DNA from: Zhengitettix transpicula
Taxonomy: Eukaryota > Arthropoda > Insecta > Orthoptera > Tetrigidae
NCBI GenBank assembly: GCA_037074705.1
Contig: CM073595.1
Span: 73,084,139 to 73,148,138, forward strand
Direction of reading: 5' to 3'
DNA length: 64,000 bases
The position numbers and the translations under genes were made by a program. The notes under the pieces are model-generated. The model did not search any database, had not been told where the DNA came from, and saw only the letters and a program-made list of their open reading frames with translations. The number at the start of each line of letters is the position of its first letter. The first letter of the stretch is position 1. This document shows, one piece after another, positions 51,104 to 61,900 of this stretch.

Positions 51104-53824
51104 GGCTATTACATTCTATAAAAGTTCCTCTATAATCTTGAAACCCTTACTCCCACTCATTCTTTAACGTTTTTCAATCTGGCATTAAATAATTGTCACT
51201 CAATCTGTTATTCACTTTTCCACCGTCTCTTTTCGTAGGTCAAAAACCCTCCAACGGTGTTGTTCTAACAATCCTCCCTCTCGATGTTCTCCAATAATTT
51301 CCCAGCCGCCCTTGAGACACGGACAATGCTCTCGGCAACTTGCCAAATAAACTCTCGCGTCGTTTATGCTAGACCAAGAAATATTTTCGTGTCATCTGCT
51401 GATGTTTAAGTGTCCACTATCAAGGATCAGCATTTCGACCCCTTCAAGTTTTATCGCTCAAATTTGTTCATTTAATAATCCAGTTTTCTTTTTCAGATAA
51501 ATTAAGGACAACGAATCAGAAAAAAGGAAGACACAACCAAACTGTATTGCGTCTTACATACTTCCTGATTGATGATAGTCTGTAGCTCCGATACTCAGGG
51601 TCTATTTCTTTATAAAATTTACGGTGATGGCTCATTACACTCATCGTGCATTGGTCTGCTTTGAGATTTATAAGTTGATTAATTCACAAATGTCTTAATA
51701 ATTCAATTTACATCCCGTAAATACAAAAATATTTCTGTTTTTTAGAGTAACATCAGTCATTCGAAAGTCATATAATCATCTCACTTACGGTTAAATGGCA
51801 ATTTTTTTATAATGATATACATTAATAACACATCCTTGTAGTACACTTTTCACCTACTGTATTCTCATTTCCTTTTAAAGAAACGATATAGCATTATATT
51901 TTTGTATCCTGGCCGTCAGTGCGTGGCACAGTAGAGGTCGCCTTTTGCTCTTCGCGCCAAGGTACGCGATTTATTGTACTTCATAATGTAACGGTATGAG
52001 GCAATTTTAAGGGTCGAGAGAGCGTCGAGATTCCCTTCTGTATCAGCAGGTTTTCTCTAAGTCTCAATCCCGAGGAAAAGTTTAGCTCACTCAGCTCGGA
52101 ACAATTTGCTTTTAAGCCGTTAGATAGAAAGATAGAAAAATTCCACAGATTGACGTGAGTTGAATTTGATATTAATTGTTTTTAAAATTAATACGTATTA
52201 TCACTTAGTCAAAAATAATCAACAAATAAAGTAGGAAAGATCGCAGGTTCCTGGTAGCTCGATATTATTCAATTTCAGCACGAAGTTGAGCATAGAACTG
52301 AATTTATTTAAAATACGAAGCGATAGAGTATTTGCACAACTAAATATACTTCTAGAAATGTTCACAGTAAACGCATAGGAAATTGCATTCATTTATAGAG
52401 TTATCGTTTATTATTCCATCGTCTGCATTCAAACGCGAAAATCCGGACAGATTTCACTAAGGTTTGTCCATATTTGTGTTCAAACTCTAAATACTCTTAT
52501 CCTGTTTCGCTGTAGTTAGAAACGTTTTGCTTTCTTATTTACGACACAATCACTCATTCTGGTTTCGACATTTATTGAGAATGATAGTGAGGCATTTAGA
52601 AAACTTGGCAATTTCCGCTGTATCCATCCTTCTTATACTTTCTCATAATTTGATATACATTACAGCCATTGGCACACCAGACAACATCTTTATTAAAAAT
52701 TTTATTGCCCCTCATCCAGTTCAAGTTCTTGGTAGTTACCTCAATTTCCGATATTTCAGTATTTTAACGGAACCGGAAATGCGGCTGTTCAAATATATAT
52801 TTCAAAGTTTGTTATACTAAGATGATAGATTCAGTATAATATACGCATAGGGAAAGCAGTTTAATTGGAATCAGTTGTGAAATAAGTCTTCCTTGGCATA
52901 TACGAAAGTGTTGTCTTGAAGTACTTTATCCTAGTCTGTAAATGATAATTTTTTATATTTCAGAATTTATTTAGGTATTTTAACGTTGATGTATATTACA
53001 CGTGGTTACAGTGATAATATAAGGCACAGCCAACTCGCGAAAATACAGACCTCAGATCTCACGATTATTTCTTTTTTCACTAGGATACGTTTTTCCCCGT
53101 ATCGCGGCCACAAAACCACAGGCCCTCGGGGCCAAATGAGACTGTAAGGGAAAAACACCCTGAGCAAGTATCACTGCAGATGAAGGAACAGTGGAGATGA
53201 CCTGGTAATCCAGAGACGCATGCCAGGAATGAGAGGAACAAACTTCATCAACAAGTCCTACATTATAAATATCATTTTCCTGGAGCCAATTCAATTATAC
53301 ATCTACGTTATATTTTTCAATAAGCAAAATATTTCTATTAACTTGTTTGGGATCCGGTAATATTCGTATTAATAATTGCACAGAAAATTATAATTATATT
53401 CTCACTTAAAGAAACGATTTTAAGAGTTTCAGTTCTTAATGGGGATCGATATACGTAGAGACGAATTTTGTGGGTCTTAAATGGCGTGATAAAATTAAAT
53501 TCATTGTCACAATGACATTTTTACTGATTTAATAGAACACTATTTTAAACTGATAAAATTTAATCATTCACGATTTTTTTTAAAAAAAGAAGAAAAAAGT
53601 ATTCATAATTAAAAACAACCAAAAATATCTTATACACCTTATTTATTTGTATACTTTTTAAAATTTAATATGCTACTTACTTAAGTGAAGATTTTATATA
53701 TGGGATTTAATTGATATAAAAATAAAAGTTTTTTTAATTCAAAAATAATAATTTAATTAAAAAGTAATTTAAAAAGTCTATTAAATATTAAAGGATTAAG
53801 TAAACACATGATAATAATTTTCGT
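51104..53824. other. No gene recognised
   Basis: AT-rich. CGTGGCACAGTAGAGGTCGC and AAGGTACGCGATTT near 51920-51975 faintly recall a tRNA-derived head, too weak to call. Confidence 0.45.
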
Positions 53825-53945
53825 TTTATTTCAAGACTAACTGGATGCCCGACATATTCACATAAATAAATAAACTCAGCGACATACATAACCCGGGATT
53901 CAACTCCAATATAGATTGCCTTCCCGTTATTTTTTTGTCCCCCTG
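53825..53945 (+). repeat. R1 partial copy (copy H, 5' part)
   Basis: TAACTGGATGCCCGACAT, AAACTCAGCGACATACATAA and GGATTCAACTCCAATATAG match R1, ending near CGTTATTTTTTTGTCCCCC. The 3' half is missing. Confidence 0.65.
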
Positions 53946-55391
53946 TCAAGGGACAAAACATAGTAACATAGTAGTAAAAAATAGTCGCAAAGTCCTTTGT
54001 CAAGAAATCGGCGGATCATTACAAGTGGGAAACAATGACCACGAGCCTTAAAGGCGTCCTGAAAATCAAAACCAGGCCAGAAATTTTATAAATGGTTCTC
54101 TATATAATATCTATATAATATCAAATAACTGCCTTGCACCACGTCATTTATGTTCCGCTTAAAAAGTGAGAGGAAAGCAGAAATGAAATAGGTGTGTTGG
54201 CAATAACTGACGTGGGCGTAAATCTGGTCATTAAACTTGGTTCTGAACTGGCCTCACGTCCTCACTGAGGCTCGCAACATAAGTGACTCTGGGTCTTAAA
54301 GTGACAAGTAAAACACAAGCAAAATCACACTTGACTCTCAGGTTAGGCTTTTACCGTTTCATGGCTCAAAATAAAACGTGGATTCTAGAGTCCAAGATAA
54401 ATTATGACAGTGACTGCTTGCGATATGAACAAGTCAAATAGTTTTGACAGTGGTTGTGTACATAATTGGTAAGGACAGGAAAGAGGGGGTAAAATTAGAA
54501 TCGGTGTCACCATAGTGGACAGGAAAAAAAGTTGTAAAGTTTCCTCAGGAAAAAAGAAAATTCGGTCCTGGAACAAAAACCGTTCATTAGTAAAATGAAA
54601 AGTTACTTTTGAAACGTAGTAAGATCATAATGATCATTAGGCAGCACGTATAAAAATCTACTACTCATAATTGTGGATCACAAAAAGACATTACGTTATA
54701 CTATCGACTCATCTGCAGACGATTTTCTTCTACGACTGGTTATGCATTGATGCGTGCGATTTGTATTAATGGGTCGTAACGCACATTTGCCACTTCTTTA
54801 AGAATGGTCAACGTTCAGAATATGGATTGCTGATTAATTCCTGAGGAGATCACTCGATCGATATAAGCAATTCCACGGGGCGCCTTGGCTTCAAGAATTG
54901 TGCAGATAATCGACTAGAAGCCTTCAACACGCGATTGGAATGCGAGAACCCCAGGGACCATGCACGGAATTTAGGCTCAGATCAACTTCATCCCTCATCA
55001 GCCGTCAATTGTTGTACACTAAAATAAAAACTTAGTTTCTGGTCACAAAAGCCGAGTGATAGAATAACTTGTTCATGACAATACCGTGCTTATATCATAA
55101 ATTGTGCTCTGAAGAGTTCAAATGTCTGTGGAAAATAGAGGACATAAAATTCGTTATACTCCATTCTCGTTCGCTCGCACAAAATCCGACACCAACAAAC
55201 GTGGATCATAATTCAAATACAGAAAGTGGAGGGTGCCAATAGAACGTAGTAGATCAAAGACTAACGGTTTCCGGATTATGTTCATTTGGTAAACTGTTGC
55301 AGACGCCTCCATTAAAGACGAACACTGGTTTCTCCAGTTTCAAATGATGCTTGAGTATCTTTAATTTTAATCTCAACTTCATTTTCTACCT
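53946..55391. other. No gene recognised
   Basis: Mixed composition, with a slightly GC-richer stretch at about 54860-55000. The part just below 55392 should be the 3' untranslated end of the mariner relic, but no terminal inverted repeat was identified. Confidence 0.5.
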
Positions 55392-55715
55392 TTATTTTTC
55401 AACGTAGTCTACTTTTACTCGATTCACTATTCCAAGAGATATTCAGTAGCTTCGATACCCTGTTTAAAGTGAGAGGCAACGAGCTCCTCAAAATAGACAT
55501 CATCCGCAGACTCCGCTTCTTCATTGGTGGCAAATCTTATACCACACCGCCATTTTCTGAACTTTGCAACAGTGCGTGAAGAATAAATTCCAACTTTAAC
55601 TCGTCGATTCTGGCCATCGAGATCATGGACGTGTGAACCGGTGCATTGTGGTGGTGAAACATCACTTTCGTTTTTGCCAAATACGGTAGTTTCTTCTTCA
55701 TTCGTCATTGATTGT
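55392..55715 (-). mobile_element. mariner transposase 3' half, decayed
   Basis: On the minus strand one frame reads PYLAKTKVMFHHHNAPVHTS, then MISMARIDELKLEFI, the region around the second catalytic Asp of mariner (FHHDNAPxH). A shift of frame then gives FRKWRCGIRFATNEEAESAD, DVYFEELVASHFKQGIEA, and a further shift gives VDYVEK and TAA at 55392-55394, the usual mariner C-terminus. The catalytic Asp is replaced by His and the frame is broken at least twice, so it is dead. The N-terminal half and the terminal inverted repeats are not recognised. Confidence 0.85.
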
Positions 55716-56867
55716 TTTTTCTTTTTGAACATAAATCTTAAAATCATCATTTACAATCCCGTTTATTACATTTATTACGACCGATAATTGTAAATTAAAT
55801 TTAATCTGATTGTATAATTTTGTTTATATTTATTGACGTATCCTTTATTATCTTCCGAGGGCTTATAAAAAATAATCTAAATCCTCGACAAATTGGTAAT
55901 TTCGTTTGCTCGAAAGTTAGCAAGTATCAAATTCAAATCCGTTAAAGATCAACGGCGATATTGAGTCGTTAAATCTGATATTCTATACAGTTACTGCGTG
56001 AATTCATGTTTTAGAACCTCAAACTGGGGAAGAAAATTTCATTCATGCAATTTTAAAAATATTTTCTTTCCACTCAAAATTGATGTACTTGAATTCAACG
56101 TAAATTCAAGTGGACCTGGGTAAAACCTAACTGTATTACGCCGCCGGCAGGAAGATTTCCTCTAACAAAGCAATCAGGAAACAGACTGACCTCCTCCAGT
56201 TCGCTACGCAATAATTAATGAGTCTCGCGGCATTAAGCCACAATGGAAGGCGCCCGTTAAAAACTGCGGAGTGAGGCGTTACATTTCCTGAAACAATTTC
56301 TGTTTCGTGTAATTGAAAAAAAAAGCCAGTCTGGCTACCTACAATCATATGGAATAAGTATAATTTTTGTTCATCATTAATATACTATATAAAATTATAA
56401 ATATAGACACGTCAAAAATATCTCAACGTGACGAATCGACTTCCAATTTTCTCTACGATAGAAAAATATCCTACTTTTGTTTTTATTTTGATGTTTTACA
56501 TCCACAAAATTTTGCTATCTTTAATATACTTAATTTTTAGTTTCTTACAAAATATATTTTTATAAGATTCGTCTGGTAGTATGCTGTATCACATGACACA
56601 TTAAATTTTCTTACAGTTGTGTGGATTGTGCATGTTACAGTTCTCAAAGTTTATCCAACCTGGTTTCACTAAATTGAAAATTTACACAACAGTATAACTA
56701 TTATCTAATAAATAAAATAGTCTTAAATCAATATTCTGCCATTGTAATATTGCGGATTGTATTTGTTCGTATAATTTAATAAAAGAAAAATTTATATTTT
56801 TTTACGCTTCATTATAAAAAGTAGCAATTAAATAATTTAAATGTTTTTATTATGGCTATTTTTATTC
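55716..56867. other. No gene recognised
   Basis: No trace of the mariner N-terminal half upstream of the relic. A GC-richer patch at about 56110-56300 has a 70-codon ORF of unknown nature. Confidence 0.5.
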
Positions 56868-57030
56868 TTTAATTTATCTATCAACTCCTGAGGTCATTAA
56901 CGACTCATTAGGTTACCGAGTTGGATTTTTATCTTTGTTGGAGATCTAATTAACGGAAGTTTCTCAGTATTAAATCACGCAGTCGCCGGGATTCGAAACC
57001 GGGACCATTTTATCTCAATATGGTAATTTC
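56868..57030 (-). mobile_element. tRNA-derived SINE, family S1 (opposite strand)
   Basis: Reverse complement: TCCCGGTTTCGAATCCCGG (B box), then CTGAGAAACTTCCGTTAATTA, CAACAAAGATAAAAATCC, CCTAATGAGTCGTTAATGACC. These match, in order, the SINE at 42437-42655. The tRNA-like head is shorter here. Confidence 0.7.
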
Positions 57031-60000
57031 ATATCTCTAAGAAGTTCCTCTGCTCTGTATAACAACAATAAAAAGTTCCATCCAAATTTATTATGGTGTA
57101 CTATTGAATTAATTATTTTCTTTATTGGTGACTGACGCCGAAGTTTTAATTATGGTGATCTTATAAATATGTATGTATAATTGTTAGGTTACTGTAAACG
57201 TTTACTTATTCTTATCACAGAGAGACTCTAACACTTTGAACAGTAATTAAAATCGCATCCCTGTTTTCATACGTGTTCTATACAATTGTGGCAAAGCTTC
57301 TCACTTTAATGAATAGGAATTCGATAACATGGATAGTTAAAAGACGGAGAACGATTTGGGTAACACAAACCAATTCTAATATAATTTTATAGGTTTTCTT
57401 CAGTCGAATCAGAGGCTATATTTGACTACTGCTGAGAATAGAACGTCTATAGTAAATTGTTAAAATAGAGGGCAGAAATTCTATTTATTTCCATCGTACC
57501 TCTATATCACTACTTCCCCTCTGCAATCAGTCTCAACATGTTGGGGATACGTGATGACTAATGCTTCTGACTACATCCCTGCGGCTAGGTTGGTGTGTAT
57601 CGGAGTCTTATTGCTGTTTTTTTCCGAAACGGAGAAGGACAAATTGCCGTAATGTTCACACATGGTCTTTCAGAAACCCAGAAAGGTCATGGTTGCATCG
57701 GACAAAATTCTCGGAGTATGGGTCAGTCCCAGCAGCAGCAGTAATAACTAACGTTTGAATCAAAATACAAAACAAAAAAACCATTCTTTATAATTTTGCG
57801 ATTGAAATGGGGGGAAAAGAAGTAATAACATGGAATACGTAAAATATCAAAAAATAATTTGTGCACATAATTTTTAAATTAAGTTTTTGTCTCTACAACT
57901 CAGCTCCACATTGAGCTAGCCAATTTTATTTCGCGTTAAATCCAACCACCATTTATCACGGCCAATTTATGTGGTGGTCCCTGTTTACATTTTACAATTA
58001 ACAGAGTTATATGCCAATTATTTGAATGCAGCAAACACAGTTCACAATTAAAACCTGAATTAATAATACTTAATTTGGGTTTATTTATCTGTTGATATTA
58101 AAATTAATCAATTCTCTATGTCCGTGGTAGTTATTGAAAATTCTAGGCGATGTTTTAAAACAAAATTAATAACGCTAAGTTTAATTCCGTTTTCTTCTTA
58201 TAAGATTTATCTCATCTTCTCATATATTACCTCGAATAAAAGATAAGTGTGAGTTCCTTACCGATCTCTATCGACGCCGATATACATTACACAAAAAACT
58301 ATATTAATTCGAGCCAGCATCAAAATTCTCTATTTAATTTTCCTTTATATGGGAACCCGATGCAGGTTTCTCATGCACTAAATCTGGTCCATTGATTTGT
58401 CTGATATTTTCCTATTAAATGACAGAATATATTTTTTAAAACGGTGGCTATTTGAACAAAATAAATGTACCTAAAGTGAACCATTTACAACGTTTTGTGA
58501 CAAGAAAATTTCCGAGCCCTATTTTTTTTAAAAGTCAGTGGCCCAGAATGAACTGAAGAACCTCTCTCAATTATATTTATTATTGGATTAATGAACGTAA
58601 ACGTAGTCATCGGAACACTGATCCGATGCTGCACGTTCAAAAAAATTGATTGTTAATGGATATTTTCGTGTCTGTTAAATTGAAAACTGAAACTGAAATT
58701 TGGACTTGTACAGACAGAATAAAAACGTTTGGTATTAAACTTTGTTACTTTATTCTGTCTGTAGGTGTACAAATTTTAATTGACGAGCAAATTCTTGGTA
58801 GTATAGTCGCACTATGCATCATAAGAATTCTGAGATGGTAAGCATTTCATAAGAATCGTTCCCTATGAGTATCTTTTATATTCCTGTCTAGGTATTTGTT
58901 CGATAACAAAAGGGTGGTTAAAGAAAAATTATTTCATTAAAAATATTGTTCTTATTTATACACTCAAGGAGCTTTTGGCAGTTTTGGCATATTCACGCGT
59001 GAAATCGGTTAAAAAGCGTGACGTTCATTTCATTTCATTCATGGTTGAGGACTGTAATAGGTGATTTTTTTAAGTTTATACTTATGTAATTTTTCAATTA
59101 TTATTCCAATGTCTTAACGTAAGGGTAAATATGCGTATTATAGTGCTGAATGATTGTACAATTGGTTTTCGGTCAGAAAAAAATATAAATTTGCTTCATG
59201 TGGTAACATAATATATAAAGAGAAGCAATGTTGCCTTAAAAGTTCATCGTAATAAAATAATTCATGCCTTATTTGTACAGTAAACGACATTCAGAAAATC
59301 AAACTGTTCAAAATTTATCTGTTGAGATCCGCCTGTTAAATTCCAAGTCCGGAAAACCCAAATTGCAGAATAATTCATTCCGATGGCTACATTGTCGAAA
59401 TTTTAATTTAATAAGGGAACACAAAGTACAGGCACACGATACTTGGAATTTTGAAGGTATCAAACAAAGGCTTTGCTCAAAGGTTGTTTACTTTTAAATT
59501 TGTAACTTGTTTGTAATAAGTTTAATATAATAATAGATATTTAGTAGGGAACAAATAAAGTTTTCAATACTGATAAACATAACCCACTTAAAAAGATTAT
59601 TAATTACAATCTCGTCAGAAAATAATCTCATTTTCCATGCTCAAGGAAGGAAACTACTAATGCAAAGATAATAAATATAGTAAATGTTTCTGTCATCATG
59701 CAACGGTAACTTGCGATAATGAAAATAAATGTAATGAAAATGGGCAGAGAAAATATTGTTTACTTCGGTTTTAATCAAATCATATTTTTACAAACTTTAA
59801 AATTCTGTTTTATGACAATTTCAATAAATAAAACTTACAGATATTTAATAATCGTATAGGAGCATGTCTTGAACTCATTGCATAGTTGTTGAAGTAGAAG
59901 TTGAAGAACACGACAATCGACCCAATTTATTGCTTTACTACTCCTCATAACAAACGCTAATTAATAGTCATGTACTGGACACAATGACAAAATTTTTGAT

Positions 60001-60076
60001 GACATTCCAACTCTCTTTACTTCGAGCTTAACGCAAAAATTGATTCACCTTATCAGTGGTAGGTTATTTAAAAATG
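57031..60076. other. Downstream flank of the serpin gene; no other gene recognised
   Basis: AT-rich DNA holding the hairpin at 58691-58781 and a 77-codon ORF at 59264-59494 of unknown nature. Confidence 0.5.
58691..58781. ncRNA. Candidate pre-miRNA-like hairpin
   Basis: An imperfect inverted repeat: arm 58691-58723 pairs with 58749-58781 around a 25 nt loop. Fifteen pairs next to the loop are perfect (TACAGACAGAATAAA against TTTATTCTGTCTGTA). A short mismatched patch follows, then seven perfect pairs (AAATTTG against CAAATTT), and a few more pairs at the base: about 29 of 33 positions pair. Size and shape match an insect miRNA precursor, but it could be two opposed repeat ends. Strand of expression is unknown. 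Confidence 0.4.
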
Positions 60077-60082
60077 TTTATT
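60077..60082 (-). terminator. Polyadenylation signal AATAAA of the serpin gene
   Basis: A canonical AATAAA on the minus strand, about 80 nt past the serpin stop codon. It implies a short 3' UTR of roughly 100 nt. No other gene shares this end. Confidence 0.7.
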
Positions 60083-60163
60083 CTTCAATAAATTATGATT
60101 ACAAACTAAAACATTATCGTTTTTGTTGTTGACACTGAGGTACGCGGAATATAATATAATTCT

Positions 60164-61565
60164 CTATTTTTCATTTCTAGTTAGAGATTGTTCAGATGTG
60201 GGATCAGCTATTGCGCCCCAAAAAAGTGGAGCCAGGGTTTGCTCGTGTCTAATGAAGAACAGGAAAGGTCTGTTCACTTTAAAGTTGACAACATCGAGGG
60301 AGTAGTCCACGGAGGAAGTCGTCACCGCCGTAGCCTCCGTTCCTCTCTCAGAAATTTCGATCCACGCCTGGTGGATGATGTCGTCGATCCGAAATCTTGT
60401 GTCATCTGAGGCTCCGGACATATCCAGAGTGGCATCATTCGGAACAAGATCATCGGGGATGAGCGGTCGAGGAGGGGCAGTCACAGGCTTGTGTTGGGAA
60501 CTTAATCGGTCGTCATCGTTTCCAACTGAGACAGAAGGTGGGCGAGGTGTGGTGGACGAGTTTCTGCGAGCATTAGAAACTTTTTCGTTGTTCTGTTTGT
60601 TGCGATTTCCGTGTCCACTTAATGGATTCATGTTGTGTGTTTGTCTAGCACGTCTTAATGAGTGTCGATAATGATGGGAGGTTTTTCCTGTACCGTTATT
60701 CTCAATTTCAACAGTTTTATTTGAGATGGCAACTTCCACATCAGACGACAGGTTGCTCTTTGGTATTAGCGTCGTGTGAATAATCTCCGTAGTCGTTCTT
60801 TGAGGTTTTGTGGACTTAATATACATTTCAGTTGTGGTTGACTCAATGGTCTGGTTGTTTGTCACATTAGAAAAACTGATGTCATCTGTTGTTTCTGGCT
60901 CTTGCGGCAACTTATTTCTATCATTTGTTTCGGCAACTTCTTTTGATGGTTCCTGTTTTGTCGTGTTTTCAGCTTTTTCAGTTACGACAGACGGTTGGGT
61001 AACTGTTTCGTTTAAAGTTTCTGGATCTAAGATATTCAGTTGGATTCCCGGACGGTTCTCATTCTGTTTGGCAAGCTGCTGAAGTTTCGCAAGAGGCTCG
61101 CGTAGACTGAAAGTGGCTGAAATAGTCATTTTAGGCATTGCAAAATTTACGGTCCTATTTCCCATAGTTCTGATGACTCGATGAAGTTCCTCCAAAGACA
61201 AATCCGCCATCACGTCGTTGATTGGTTTCGATTCGTTGTGTGTCAAAAGGATAAATAACGCCGCTTCTACGTTCCGATACGGAAGTGCTACCATATGAAA
61301 ATCTGTGGAGTTGGCGTACAGCATCTCGAAGGAGTTTCGCATCAACGTGATGGGTACTTTGTGGGTGGCGCTGACTCGGAAGTGACTCTCGATGCTATCC
61401 TCAGGATCGAACTGTGTCTGCCAAGCTCCGCTAAAGTAGATGGTGTTGGCCAACAGAGCCGTGGTAGTCAAAGGCAGAGGGTACGGCAAAATCGATGTTA
61501 TATGGCCCCGGGTATGTTTACTCACCCACTGATTCACATAATCTTGAGATCCTTTAGGGTCGGAT
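60164..61565 (-). CDS. Serpin terminal exon
   Basis: A 1402 nt exon starting after the acceptor TGTCTTTCCAG (AG at 61566-61567). The first base completes a Ser codon split by the intron, then the sequence reads SDPKGSQDYVNQWV, which matches the serpin helix F region (DYVNQWV). The frame stays open for 466 codons to the TAG at 60164-60166, exceptional in this AT-rich DNA. It carries the rest of the serpin core, the insertion, the reactive-centre loop (about 60260-60343) and a short basic tail, SEQSLTRNEK, after the last strand. ORFs on the opposite strand here (for example 60375-60671 and 60810-61082) are its shadows. Confidence 0.95.
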
Positions 61566-61851
61566 CTGGAAAGACATGAAGTTTCCCTTTAATTTTCGCA
61601 CTAAACAGTATGAAATTTATTAAAAATACTTTTTTTCTCTCTCTTAGGCTCTATACGTCTGTATTTTGTGTTAGGCAATCAGCAGAGAAATCTAACAGCA
61701 AAATTTTAATTAATGATGGGAAGAAAATGATAATATCTTAACTAAAATTTATTTTAAGATATTTGTAATGTAAGCATTGAAAGTCGGTATAATTCCAAAT
61801 TCATTTTTTCCCCGACTCAAAAGTACACACACACACACACAGATATATGTA

Positions 61852-61900
<49 letters not shown>

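Noticed and set aside
59264..59494. 77-codon ORF suspected of being retroelement-derived
   Set aside because: No reverse transcriptase, GIY-YIG or other motif can be identified in it.
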